Under the pieces are notes generated by a model. That model did no database searches. It was not told the DNA's origin and was given only the letters and a program-made list of their open reading frames with translations. DNA of 64,000 nt from Actinernus sp. WN-2022 (taxonomy: Eukaryota > Cnidaria > Anthozoa > Actiniaria > Actinernidae), in contig JAOWCC010000577.1 in assembly GCA_030867875.1 (NCBI GenBank), positions 81,883,740 to 81,947,739 on the forward strand, written 5' to 3'. Shown piece after piece: positions 1 through 11,590 of this stretch (positions are counted from its first letter, which is position 1; every line of letters starts with the position of its first letter). The position numbers and the translations under genes are program-made.

Positions 1-250
1 CTAGGTCAGACCAGTGGCACCCAGATGTTTCGTCGGAGCGTGCTGCTGCTAGCGATAAACTGTACTTTTTGTAACTTTAGGTCAGACCAGTGGCACCCAG
101 ATGTTTCGTCGGAGCGTGCTGCTGCTAGCGATCGATAAACTGTATTTTTTGTATGTAAACATTTTAAATTTCGTACGGAGTAACTTTAGGTCAGACCAGT
201 GGCACCCAGATGTTTCGTCGGAGTGTGCTACTGCTAGAGATAAACCGTAG
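1..250. repeat. Short tandem array, about 3 units
   Basis: Three copies of a core of about 54 bp that begins GGTCAGACCAGTGGCACC start near positions 3, 79 and 188. Cores are nearly identical. The spacers differ, because the second unit carries about 30 extra bases, so the period is 76 then 109 bp. The array is already running at base 1 and therefore extends left of the window. The open frame across it on the minus strand is a by-product of the repeat. Confidence 0.9.
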
Positions 251-2090
251 AAATCATGAACAGTAAATAATGGAATAAAAGAAAATTGTCTCATAAATGT
301 TACAATAAAAACAATTTTAAAATAATGACTTGATATTGATTTCCTTCCGGCTGAAGTACTCTAATCTAACGAAAAACAAAGTATTTACCCCTTCAACTAT
401 TCTATTTATATCTATAACACACTCAGTGATAGAAAACTAAATGAAAAAATAACAATTCCTTCATTGTGTGAGAAATAAAATAAAATTGCAGACTATAGTC
501 GGCCAAGCCGGGTTATCCTGGTGAATAGGACTGGATACATGAAGAAAAAATACAGCCCAGTGCCGGTCCATGCAGTATCTTTCAATTCGAAGCCGGCCGG
601 GGATGCCTTGCCGGTTTTCTATCTCAACCGGCTTCCAACTAAATCGATGACTATCTACCGATGTACTCACCATTATTGGTCATTTTGTAGTCAAAATCTA
701 ATTCTAAGCATTTGGAAAACCATGAGGAAAAATGTATTCCGGTTTTGTTTGTCATCTACTGACGGTCATGGCCTGTTTCAGCAATTTGATCTGGTTTATC
801 CTTTGACGTAAAAGTGTATAGAATCGTCTAATAGGATTATTGGGGATTTAGACACCCCGAAACTTGAAACACAGCGTGGGTAATGTGAAGTATGAATGGA
901 ATCCAGGATAAGGTACAAAGAAATTAGCCGACGTACTTACAGTACACACCCACTTGCGTCCTCTCATGTTAACTTTTATTTTACAAAATACAATAACTGC
1001 ACGTGAAAATGCATGCAGTCGTAAACGATTTGACTGTTGTCTGCAAAAACACAACTTGAAAACGTCGAGTTTTACGTCTAAAAAGAGCGGACCTTTCCTT
1101 TTGTACGACAAGAGCACTGTCCAAATCGGACGGATAAGTGGAAATAAAAATAAATCGGGTGAGTGGGCTTCCTGTGTATGAACTCTTCCCTTTTGCAACA
1201 GGAAGTTCAATTTTCCAATTTTTCCGAATTCTTATTTTACTAGAGATGCTTGGGCGAGTGAGTTAAAATGACGACGTACCTTGGTATGGCTCGTTTGACA
1301 GTTTGCGAAATTCTCCCTTTCACTCACTGGTTCATTTCTCGGACTCATGTGTCATGTCGCGGCAAAGACCAAACAAGGATTTACACACTGAATTAATATT
1401 TGACATACAACGTTTTTTTTTTCATTTTGGGTTAGTTTTAGCCGTTTTCTTTCGACTATCCTGGGCACTGCTAGAAATCTTACGTTAGAGATTATAGACG
1501 TTATAGAGTCGACTTGCATGGAAACTACACGTGCAGACTGCTGTAAAATCTTAAATCCTATGCTAGATAGTTCTACAACTACGTCTCTACAGACCTTTGC
1601 AATACCCAAAGCAAGTGAGAAATATAACTACGACCGGTACTCACCTGACAGCTTCCTTGACCGCATTTAAAGTCTTTGTGGCTCTTGGAAGTTCAGTCCG
1701 ACATTTTTCTTTTCGCAGGAAAGAGCTGCCACTCGCACCCTTTTCATAAAAAAGGGCAACACAATTTATTATATCCACCACATGCCATGCACCTAGCGTC
1801 ATCCGTAGCTTGTTCAGCTCACGAAGCCCCTACCCTGGATGCCAGAGGTTCTAAGATTACAATGTCCTGACCTCTCGCAAAAGTCAGCCAAAAGACCGAG
1901 CAGCGAAACGATGAGAAGGCGGAATAATATCAGACATCTCTGGCACTTTTGGCGCTGTAAGTACGAATCTCACTTTCATGCCAGACTAATCACTTTTGAT
2001 TGACACCTGAGAAACCAGTGAATTGTTCTTTTGACTAAACCGGTTTTGCTCACGTCGGGTTTTATTCTTTTCTCTGATATAAGGAGATCG
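251..2090. other. Non-coding stretch, no gene seen
   Basis: Frames on both strands are short and show no recognisable domain. Around 590-640 a few CCGG-containing inverted words form a weak hairpin. I see no RNA gene or clear transposon end. Confidence 0.5.
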
Positions 2091-2094
2091 CGAA

Positions 2095-2258
2095 AATCCC
2101 GAATCCCGCCTCTCCGATACCTCTATTTCCCGTATCCCGCAGCAAAAATCATCTATATCCCGCGTCCCGTCAAAAGTTGAAATCCCGTAATCCCGCCTCA
2201 TTTTCTTTCATATCCCGAATCCCGTGTCCAAAAAATGCCCAATCCCGCATCCCGTAAA
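2095..2258. repeat. Dispersed ATCCCG-rich tract
   Basis: The hexamer (A)TCCCG or close variants recurs more than a dozen times over about 160 bp with irregular spacers of 3-15 bases. It is not a simple microsatellite because spacing and spacers vary. No coding sense is evident on either strand. Confidence 0.75.
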
Positions 2259-2270
2259 ACCTATTGTGGA

Positions 2271-3180
2271 CCCTCTTCAGGGGCAGAAGATCCAGATGCC
2301 ATGGTCATGTTCGAATTCCAACCGAGAGACTCGGCCACCCTAGACTTTAAAGTTGATAGAGTTCTTTCGTAGGCATCCAGCCTACGAAATAGAAATTAAG
2401 ATGCATTGTACGATGCAGAATTCTGCTGTGTTTCGGCAGTTTCAATAAATCTTAAAAGAGAGTTAAAGAAATCATCATTGCTTGGAAGCCAACGAGAAGC
2501 CCTTTTGTTTGTCAGTTTAGACACTGGGAACGAGGATGGCAGCTACATCCGGGTTCCGGTTTCATAAGTAAGCTCCATTTCCGTTTCCTTTCTAATTTAA
2601 GTGAGCTTTTCGAATTTATGTGAACTTCGGTTTGGCTGGTTTTCGTCTTCGACGTCTGTAGTTTGGACTTCGATTTGGCTGATTTTCCGGTCTTCGAATG
2701 TGGAGTTTTCGATTTCGAATAGTGAGATTTCGACTTCGATGTCTGTAGATCTAAATTAGGCCCAGCCGGCCACTAGCTACATTTCAATTTGATAAATGGT
2801 TCAGCATTCCGGCTCAGAAGCAAAGCTTTCACAACTGGAAATACAAGATGGAATCAGAAAATGTGTTGCAAGATAAACACAGAGAAAGCAAAGAAACTTC
2901 ATAGCAGTAAATTAAAAGTCATTTCGGAATGTTTACCTTTCAAAGCGGCATATCTACAGCTTGGACAGTTACATCGACCAAAGACGGCCGTCAATTCGTC
3001 TTTCGCTTAACTGTAAGAGTTTTCATTCCCCAGTGAACCCGGAGCGGCATCGAGGTTGAGATCAGATTTTATTCTGCAAACATTTGTTGTACTGAGTCCT
3101 AATACATGTAGGTTGACTGTGAAAATATATTATCCCAAAAGTTCACTATTTTGTGAACCATCTAAATAATTCGTTTACAG
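2271..3180. other. Non-coding; degenerate CTTCG-rich repeat at 2625-2745
   Basis: No gene seen. Between 2625 and 2745 a unit of roughly 50 bp containing TTCGGTTTGGCTG-like words recurs in degenerate form (TTCGAC, TTCGAT, TTTGGCTGATTTTC). The remainder is ordinary AT-rich sequence. Confidence 0.4.
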
Positions 3181-3181
3181 T

Positions 3182-3440
3182 TCGTTACGACATCGCCGCT
3201 AAGTTATCTATGGGGACCCAGTACCATGTCTATCAAAGTTATAGCCGTCTAGCGTTAGAAATGAGAGAGATACGGGCATGTACTTAAAGTTACGTGACCG
3301 ATGACGTCATCGTTACGTCATCGCCCCTAAGTAATTTATGGGGACCCAATACCATGCCTGTCCAAGTTGGAGCTGTCTGGCATTAGGAATGAGGGAGATA
3401 CGGGCATGGTACTTAAAATTACGTAGCCGATAACGTCCAG
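3182..3440. repeat. Tandem duplication, about 130-bp unit
   Basis: Two adjacent copies (about 3182-3312 and 3313-3440) share the ordered words TACGACATCGCC/TACGTCATCGCC, TATGGGGACCCA, CATGTCTAT/CATGCCTGT, GAGATACGGGCATG and TTACGTGACCGAT/TTACGTAGCCGAT. Divergence is about 15-20 percent, so this is an old local duplication. A TGACGTCA palindrome lies at the junction. Confidence 0.85.
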
Positions 3441-5480
3441 GCCAGGAATATGCAGCGAGTTAGCCATGAAAATCTCATATCCCGAACATGCACATGCGCA
3501 CCAGCAGTTCTCATAATCCGAACATCGTACGAGTATATCCACAGCTAAGATACATCTTCGGAAAAAGCTAAAACATTCGGAAATGAAAATACACCTAACC
3601 GAATAACTCGTTCCTGAACATGCGTGCATCTACGAGTTAAGAACGTGCTGATGCCTGTGTGACGTCCCTATTGCGTTACTTTGTATTTAGGGAATTTAAG
3701 ATCAAGTTACGTTTGAGTGGTGCGAGAGGTCAGCTCAATTAATGAAAGGCAGAAATTGGTATTTTGCTGCGCTTTGAAAAATAGCAGCAAAATTATGTCC
3801 AAGGTGATTTTATGTAGAGCCATTTCATTGGCTCTTGCACAATACGTGTTGCGTAATAAGTGTTGATTGGTTCAAGTTCAGTATTTAAAGGAGTGTTTAC
3901 TTAGAATTGACAATCTAGACAAGTTGCTGCACCACTAACGTTAATTTTAAAATTTCCTTGGTCTAGTTTCGTTGTTCTTTCTTGAAGTAATATTTCGTTA
4001 TGTATAGTGTACTGTAGCTCATAGTATAGAATGATAGCTCATAACAAATTATAAAACAACAACCTTTAACTTCCATGGGTACTAGGTGAACTTGCACAGG
4101 TGTGGAGAATACGTTTCCCGGTTTTTCGTATCCGGCAATTCACCACTTCTTTCACTTCCAATTTGGGAATTAATTTATAGTGAGGCCGATAGTCACCCTC
4201 ACATCGATCCTCACATCGATCCTCGAGGATCTCGGGGAAACAAAACTCACTGATTCCCGAGGGGACGGTCATTAAGTGATTTGTTATTAATATAGACATA
4301 AGTTTTACTATAGAGGCAAAGTTGTGCACAAATATAGGACCTACCTCATACGAGCGAGGTTTGTCGTCTTCAACACAAAATGCTGCCAGCATCGCTACGG
4401 CAATTTTTAGTATCGTTTTGTATCTTTCTTGCATCCTTTTTTAGCTACCAATTTAGTCTCACTCTCGCGCTTGATAAAGATGTAAATTGTTTCTTTGGAG
4501 CATTTTAAACGCTTTCTTTCGAAGAAAAATGTTCAGCTTTTTTGAAAAAAGATCTAGACATTTTGGTAAACAAATATTTCCCGCCTTTAGCTAGCTAGTG
4601 GCGCGCGCGACACATCACATCATCTTCTGTCACGATGTGATCACGTGGCGGGCAACAATTGATGAATTGTTGTCCGCGCGGGAAACATTGGATTTTGATG
4701 ACTGCCACGTGACCCTGAATCAGCCAATGAGTGCGTACGTTGTGGCTGGAAAACTTATGGCTATGTAGCAATCAAGATTATACTACTCTTAATGTGGTTT
4801 CTATCCCCCTATTTGACCAAATCTACTCCTCTGGCAACGTGTTTAGAACCTGATAAGTTTTTGTATGGATCAGGGTGGAACTGCCCTTCGACACTGTTTT
4901 ATAATTAAATCTCCCATTGTAGTCCACGGAGTAGCATAAGATGTTACAAAGTAGAAACTCTCCTCAGATACCATAGTAGAAATACTAGTTCAATGGGGTC
5001 TTTCATTCACGACGGTCCGGATATACTTGTCGGTAGACAGCTACCAGTATTCCTTGTTTATCAGTATCCTGCGAGCAAGGTGTCTGTTTAAAATCACATC
5101 GAAGAAGTCAATTGAACGGAGGGAATGCAACCTAACTCAAGTCGGGGACCTATTTATTATTTGATCCAATTATATCCGGTTTCATGAGACCGGTGTTTTG
5201 AATAAATTATTCTACGTAATTGATGCTAGTTGATTGTTTTACTAAGCGGACATACGGTGTTCAGTGTGTTATACCGGGGAATATCAAATATGTACTGAAG
5301 AAATAAGCTAAGCTAACTTACATTTATTTGAAGTTAAGAAGTGACTAATCTATATTTTGCACAACTCAGGTCTGATAATCGATTTCATTATTTTGCTTTG
5401 CTACCTTCATGGCCTTGATTATTACCTTGCACACATTATTACATGTTTATTATTACCGCGCACATTGCGCGCTAATGGTG
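3441..5480. other. Non-coding stretch, no recognised gene
   Basis: No recognisable protein family or transposon end. A short imperfect duplication (ATCGATCCTCAC twice) lies near 4200. A hairpin built on GGGCAACAATT and its complement, flanked by GC-rich CGCGC words, lies at 4640-4685. The longest frame (minus strand 4066-4434) is unsupported. Confidence 0.4.
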
Positions 5481-6110
5481 GACGGTTATGGTCTTTTTCA
5501 GCTCTCCAAGGATTTCAGAGAGGTTTCGCTGACCATAAATGGCTCTATTCTTGATCGAACTGACTCTTTTAAATATTTAGGAGTGACAGTCAGTCAGAAG
5601 ATGAGTTGGTAAGAACGTGTGGATAGAGTCAGTAAGAAAGTCAATCAACGTCTTGGTATCATCCGCCGGGTAAAGCATTTGCTGCCCTTGCATGCGCGGC
5701 TAACTCTCTATAAATCTCTTGTCCTTCCATTGCTTGACTATGCCGATATCATTTGGGGATGAATAATACCGTCCTCGATCATGGATTACCTTCAAGTTTT
5801 TCAGAATAATGCTGCTCGACTTATGCTCGACTTTCCCCTCAAGCTCTTTTGCATCTCAAGCACTCGAACTATTAAACTGGAAACCACTGTACCTTCGACG
5901 GCGCTATCATCGCTGTATTATTATCTTCAAATGGTTAAATAGCATGCTGGACTTAAACTTTAAATTAAAGAAGAATCACGACTTTCATACATATAATACA
6001 CGCCGTCAGCACAATCTACATTCGCACGTAGGAATTGGGGTCAACAGAAGTTTACATACCATGCACTGTTGGAGTGGAACTCTTTAGACTCAACAATGAA
6101 CTACATTATC
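5480..6110 (+). mobile_element. Decayed LINE (CR1/Jockey-like) ORF2 3' part
   Basis: Translated in changing frames, the segment gives the region downstream of the RT catalytic core of a non-LTR retrotransposon. A DSFKYLGVTVSQKMSW block (about 5560-5610) is followed by a VNQRLGIIRRVKHLLP block, then LPLLDYADIIWG (about 5730-5760), QNNAARLMLDFP, and a basic terminal block with HTYNTRRQHNLH (about 5985-6025). Stops at about 5610 and 5760 and at least one frameshift show it is dead. It belongs to the same subfamily as the minus-strand copy at 37.4-38.2 kb. The 5' end is truncated and the 3' end is unclear. Confidence 0.8.
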
Positions 6111-6326
6111 AATTTTTAAATCTTACTGGCACATAAGTTAATTTCATAATAATCCTTGTACTATTTCTATTTTATTTCAACCAGAGCATCACATGAGAAT
6201 ACCGGTAATATCGAATAGTACACATCTTACCTTGCGCGTATCTACCAGTTACAAAGGAGCGTTTTGTCGACTCTAATTTAACATTCTCTAAAATCAAATT
6301 ACTAATGATGTTCATAGCTATAATAC

Positions 6327-7402
6327 CACAGGCAGCCCAATCTCAAGATTTGTGTATTTATACGCTCACAAATATCGCTTGAATAGTTCATATTATAAAT
6401 CCTTCCAAAACATGTATGTTAGACAAATAAATACACGACTTCATCCTTCAATGTTTCAGTTGTGGTTATTCATACCTCTGAGCTCTTCTAGGGTCGTTTC
6501 CGCTGTTTTTTTCGAACCTCTTTCCCTCACCTCCTAATTTAATGAAAAGGCTGGAAACAACCGACAAATATACGATGCATGACCTGCAATCTTTGCCACG
6601 AAAATCACACTTCGCTCACTCCAAATAACTCCAAACTACGGCAGGCCATAGAATGATAAATGAACTCATCCCTACCCCAATTTTAAGATCCAGCGATACC
6701 ACTGTCTGGAGAAATCAAACAATTTGTCGCCCATTTTCAAGTCCTTCGAGGTTGGCAGCCAACGAAGTTGGACGCCGGAAGAGCAACCGTCAAAATAGCC
6801 CGGTTAGGAGACAACCTCGGTCTGACGAAAGACTTGGAAATGGCGACAAAATGTTCGATTTCTCCAGAATGTGGTATCACTGGATCTTAAAATTCGGATT
6901 GGGATGAGTTCATTTATCATTCTATGTCCTACCGTGGTTTCGAGTTATTTGGAATGAGCGAAGTGTGATTTTCGTGGCAAAGATTTCAGGTTATGCATCG
7001 TATATTTGTCGGTTGTTTCCAGCCTTTTCATTAAATTAGGAGGTGAGGGAAAGAGGTTCGAAAAAAAACAGCGGAAACGACCCTAGAAGAGCTCAGAGGT
7101 ATGAATAACCACAACTGAAACATCGAAGGATGAAGTCGTGTATTTATTTGTCTAACATACATGTTTTGGAAGGATTTATAATATGAACTATTCAAGCGAT
7201 ATTTGTGAGCGTATACACCTGTTTCAAAAAAGGTTGATCAGAACGAAGAACTAACTACAAGCATTGAACAATGGAGCTCTATTGTCTTTGAATCACTGAA
7301 CCATAGAGCCCTTTGTTCAATGTTTGTAGTTTGTTCTTCGTAATGATCAACCTTTTTTGAAATAGGTGTAAATACACAAATCTTGAGATTGGGCTGCCTG
7401 TG
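6327..7402. mobile_element. Foldback DNA element, ~425-bp arms, 7-bp TSD
   Basis: Bases 6327-6752 and 6828-7402 are inverted copies. The termini read CACAGGCAGCCCAATCTC on the left and its complement on the right. The flanks carry the perfect direct repeat ATAATAC at 6320-6326 and 7403-7409, which I read as the target-site duplication. Without the nested MITE at 7216-7368 the element is about 0.92 kb. The loop is only about 75 bp and no transposase is present, so it is non-autonomous. The superfamily is unassigned; a 7-bp duplication fits few families. Confidence 0.85.
7216..7368. mobile_element. 153-bp TA-flanked MITE nested in foldback arm
   Basis: The ends are inverted repeats starting CACCTGTTTCAAAAAAGG and extending about 35 bp. 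It interrupts the right arm of the foldback element. The intact left arm (near 6351-6368) shows the pre-insertion sequence, so the event is resolved to the base: TA is duplicated at 7214-7215 and 7369-7370. A TA duplication with short TIRs fits a Tc1/mariner-type non-autonomous element. Confidence 0.85.
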
Positions 7403-7439
7403 ATAATACTAGGAACAGTGCGCTTTACTATATAATAGT

Positions 7440-7632
7440 TACTAAGATATTCCGGAATCCTATTTTCAATACGGTCTATAATAAGCCTAATTATATGTGT
7501 CTCTTCTTTTACATAAAGGCTCCAAGCCTAGGTTCAGTAAGATATCGATAGTGGATATCTCAGATACAGCGTTAAAATCAGTTCCAGACTGCATCCACGT
7601 CTTTGTAAGCGTTACATTTCATCACTGTTTCC
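7440..7632 (-). mobile_element. LINE ORF2 fragment, C-terminal piece 3 of 3
   Basis: On the minus strand the sequence reads as the C-terminal region of a LINE ORF2 with a LGLEPL-type block followed by basic residues, in broken frames. It continues the same LINE seen at 8617-8770. The 976-bp element at 7633-8608 separates the two. Confidence 0.55.
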
Positions 7633-8608
7633 CCCGGGGGGGGGGGGGGGGGTACTCCTGTTTGTGACGTATTATGTATGTGCCCCCCGGTTGGGTCAGG
7701 GTTTTGAGCTCCGTTTGGGCAGGTAGGGTCAGGGTTTTGGCCTGATTTGGGCAGATCAGGGTCAGGATTTGAGTATAATTTGGGTGCAGTCAGGGTCGGG
7801 GTTCAGTATTTTTTAGGCAGTTAGGTTTTTTTTAGCTACTATGTCAAAAAAAGACATTCTGTTGCCGCATTTTGATTGCCTGCCCACATGCAAGCACTGC
7901 ATGAGGTTCCCATACTTCAGTACTTATCTATGTACTTCATCTGCTGATTTGTTTACCCAATGCCACGTCCCGACTTGAAATGTTCCGTATTTTGCATGCA
8001 ATCCCGGTACGCGGTATAGGCGAATCCTTGTTTACGTTTTTACCTCATTAGCATACATCAAACTTCAAGCGACATAGATACAAAAAAACAGAGTGCATAA
8101 ATCGAAAGAGCTTGTCACACTTGATAATCACCGAAAATTTGAGTGTGATATGATAAATATATTTTGAGGAATGAGCGTTTAAAAATCTCTAAATTTACAA
8201 AGAATGTATGGCTGTCAGCAACTCTTGCCCCCCAGCCGATTTTACAGTTTTGAAAAGTGAATTTCTCCGTAAATATTTAACATATTTATCTCACATTTTC
8301 GGTAATGACTAAGTTTAAAATTCTCTTTCAACTGATGTAGATTGTTTGTTAGTAGCTTGAAGTTTAATTTATGCTAATAAGGCAAAAATGTAAACAATGA
8401 CGTCAGCAAGGATTCGCCTATACCGGCCGGGATATATATCCGACCTTATTTTGAAAACAATTTAAACAAGGGGCATTCAGGGTTTTTTTTCCCCAAAAAG
8501 GGGGCAATCAGGGTTTTGGAGCTCGGATTGGGTCAAACAGGGTCAGGGTTTGAGCCTCTTGGCCTCACATACATACCCATTTTTCATGTAAGTACCCCCC
8601 CCCCCGGG
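7633..8608. mobile_element. 976-bp foldback element with G-run ends, 8-bp TSD
   Basis: The left end is CCC followed by a run of about 17 G and TACT. The right end is AGTA followed by 11 C and GGG. Both sides are flanked by the perfect direct repeat CTGTTTCC (7625-7632 and 8609-8616). Internal arms (about 8005-8150 and 8255-8440) are also inverted and share GGTATAGGCGAATCCTTG. GGGTCAGGGTTTTG-like words recur near both ends. No transposase is present. The 8-bp duplication fits hAT-like mobilisation, which is inference. Confidence 0.85.
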
Positions 8609-8616
8609 CTGTTTCC

Positions 8617-8770
8617 CTGCCCGAAATCGTGCCACACGACATCACAATAGTCAAAGACGAGAAGTACCCCGGCTTAGTATAGTCGACTGGCAGCTTCCAT
8701 TGCTAGTAGCGGCCTCGCCCTAGCTTTAGATCATGTCATCCCCAGAATCTTAGATACCTTCTTATTAACA
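8617..8770 (-). mobile_element. LINE ORF2 fragment, piece 2 of 3
   Basis: Minus-strand translation gives NKKVSKILG (about 8770-8740) and DYCDVVWHDFG (about 8660-8625), typical of the segment after the RT core in CR1/L2-type LINEs. Its upstream continuation lies at 18546-18700, beyond the 9.8-kb palindrome. Its downstream continuation lies at 7440-7632, beyond the 976-bp element. This proves that both intervening blocks are insertions. Confidence 0.75.
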
Positions 8771-8997
8771 TATCGAGCAAAATCGATTTTTTTGGCCAAA
8801 TTCGAAAAAAAACAAAACGCTCGTATTAGGTCTACAGATAGGTATTACCAAGTAAATAAACGTGCTGGAGTTCGTTTTTCAAAAAACCGCCCGAATTTTG
8901 AGAAAATCGAGAAAATCGATTTTGGCTGTCGGCAGTCTCAAAACAGCCAAATTCCAAGGTGAAATTAGCAACCTTCCAAAAATCTGTCCCGATATTT

Positions 8998-10425
8998 AAG
9001 AAATAGAAAACATTTCCTGTGTTTCTATAGAGTTATAGAAACACGAGTGGGAGTTTGGGAGAACGAGAAATGGCAGTGGGAACACGAGCCCGAAGGGCGA
9101 GTGTTTCCACAGCTATTTCGAGTTCTTCCAAACTTCCACAAGTGTTTCTATAACTCTATAGAAACAAGGGGAAATGTTTTCTATTTCCTTTATAAAATAA
9201 CCCACAGAAAATAAGTACAACAAAGGAAAATCGTGCACTTATTGTGATCATCAAAACATAAATTCTCCTAACTCGTGCAGTCGTACGTCATGAACTTATC
9301 ACATGACTAAATCAGTCAGTTTTGTCAATCCGATTCAGTGAGTTTGAAAACAGCCTAGCTACGAAAAACCTTTTAATTGGAGCCCAAAATTACACAGAAT
9401 GATGAAGAAAAAGAAGCTGTATGGACTAAATAAATGCTAAAATTGGATCGACAATACACGGAAGCACGTAATGTTCAACAGTTCATTTTGCCTCATGGAC
9501 TTCACGGCGTGGATCAAGCGGGCGCCGGTTTTCGTACCAAACTGCAAACAAAGTTTGCAGGAGATCAAGACGTGTTGCAAGAAAGGAGGATATTTTGGAT
9601 TTCTCTTTAAAATCTAGAGCTACAAAACATGGAATTAAGTCATCCCTCGGGTCATCAGTTGTTTTGTACATTCTGTCTTCCAAGGCCTAGAATAGTTCTT
9701 CGTCGATTCGCCGTGTGTCATGCCTCATGAGGTCGCATACGAACGGCAGGTTGTTTTCATCGGACACTTCAAGCTTGATCAGATTTCCTTGCCCTTCTCA
9801 TCCTCTACAGCACCTGTAGAGTCATACTGAACCGTACATTCCCGTTGGATGGAGTTTTAGCATATGTACAAGACTGTAGCACTTGGATGTTGATTAACTT
9901 TGTCAGGTTTGTGCTCCACATTTTGCTGTACTTTTGATTGCCATTTCTATTTCAACCTCTATTTTGTGCATCTAGATCATGTTAGCAATATTTAAGACTG
10001 GATTTTTTTAAAGTTCTCCGGCATAAATCTACCAAACAATAGTCTTTAATTGAGCTTAGTCAGCCAAAATAGACTGTTTTGGCGAAAATGATTGTTTAAT
10101 ATCGCACAAATTTGCGAGCAACTAAACAGTTTGTCCACAAAAATGAATGTTGTAATTCGTACTTTGAGATTGTTTTGAGTTGAATAAAACATCGGCTTGT
10201 TCCTAAACTAACAACACATTGTCGTTTCTTACAATACTGTAGCTGGTTCTTCGTCGAATTGAATTTAGTGCTCAATGTTTTTAGAAAAGTGTAGTAATTA
10301 TTTCGCCGAGTTTCAAATTGAGTTCAAGGCCACGATGCCGGCATAATTTGCCATGTTTCTATAGCGTTATAGAAACACGGCTTACAACCAATCAGAGCGC
10401 GCGTACTATCGAAACTATTTTATAA
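8998..10425. mobile_element. 1.4-kb insertion in left arm of the palindrome
   Basis: The right arm of the large palindrome is continuous at 18340-18350. The left arm is interrupted exactly here, which defines the insert. It starts with a 190-bp palindrome (8998-9196) whose arms contain GTTTCTATAGAGTTATAG and its complement. It ends with another TTTCTATAGCGTTATAGAAA hairpin near 10353-10375. The ends (TTTAAGAAATAG and the complement of CTATTTTATAAA) are weakly inverted. A minus-strand frame of 66 codons (9483-9683) has no recognised family. Confidence 0.7.
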
Positions 10426-11450
10426 ATTGATTTAGGAAGGGTTTGACATCTCATTTGGGCTGAAATTTTGATCGTGGCAATAATTCGAGAGGCGAGCAAT
10501 TACAATTTAAGACTCGTATTTTTTCAACCGGCAGAAATATTGATTCCACATCAAATTCGCGATGAAAATTTTATCCATGTGCCTCACCTTCGATTTTTCT
10601 AAAAAGCTGGCCTTGAAGTGTTTACACATTGAGCTAACACATATGTAAAATCTGGAATGGGTAATTTACTTTGCGCTTCTTACGAAACCCTCGAATTTGG
10701 AGAAATTTTGAATAAAATTCCAGACAATTGAATAATTAACTCTTTGTTATTTCCGACTGTTTGCAGATTCCGAGCACAAATCTAACTTAGGAAGTGAATA
10801 TCGAACTTAAATTGAAACCTGAGAATTGGAAAACAACTTACCTCAAGAATATGGCATTTGCAAACTTCTATTTCATTTTTTCTTGATTTTAAAGACAGGT
10901 ATAATAAAGTTGCTCCGCAAGTGATTGACAACACGGAAGGTCAATTCACAGTTCAACCCGAAACCTCACGTATTCCAATTGTGATAAAACAAATTGAACA
11001 TCGGCAACACGTACAAAATCCTTTAGGTCTTTGGAAGGTTATTCTAAACCTTTTGCCTCTAACAGAAACAGCAATGTTAAAGATAAACTGGGAACAGTAG
11101 CGTTACTGCGACACGTGCTCGAGCTATTTTTGTAAACATATGCTTTTTACTGTAATACACTCTCCTCTTGTTGTTCTTGTATTTTAAGGTCATTAGAAAC
11201 TGTTTCTAAATGCTGTTTTGTCTAAAGTGACATTTCCTTATTTTGCTCTACCCGATTATAGACAAAGGGCTCTTCTTGGCATAAGCGGTAAATATTAAAT
11301 TAGTCTACGCGGTATTTTTCAGTTTAGCGGAGCCCCCTTTCACCGTTTATTAATAGCAGCACGATAACCGCAGGACCCCCGTCCAATTTAATAGCGATAT
11401 AGCTAGGTCGACTCGGTATATATATTGTATAATGTCAGTGAATGATGTAT

Positions 11451-11590
11451 TGTTAAAATTTACTGCGTTTTTCGATTCGTATCGTTGTTGTAATAAACGT
11501 TTTTTTCCCCAAGAATAATTGCTTTTCTTTGTTCGAAAGAATAACAATAACGATAGGAATCCAAAAACGCAGTCAATTTTAATAATAATA
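11451..11590. mobile_element. ~140-bp palindromic MITE
   Basis: Inverted arms share AAAATTTACTGCGTTTTT on the left and AAAAACGCAGTCAATTTT on the right, followed by TATCGTTGTTGT and its complement. It lies between blocks of the large palindrome and has no partner in the right half, so it is a later insertion. Confidence 0.75.

Noticed and set aside
848..1210. 120-codon minus-strand frame
   Set aside because: Composition and lack of motifs look like chance; an overlapping opposite-strand frame exists.
4066..4434. 122-codon minus-strand frame with a hydrophobic N-terminal third and six cysteines
   Set aside because: No recognised domain, no clear signal peptide or splice context, and it lies in repeat-rich sequence; chance frame cannot be excluded.
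10858..11100. 80-codon frame in the left palindrome arm
   Set aside because: The inverted copy in the right arm has a frame-breaking difference (a one-base change in spacing near 17820), and no protein family is recognised.
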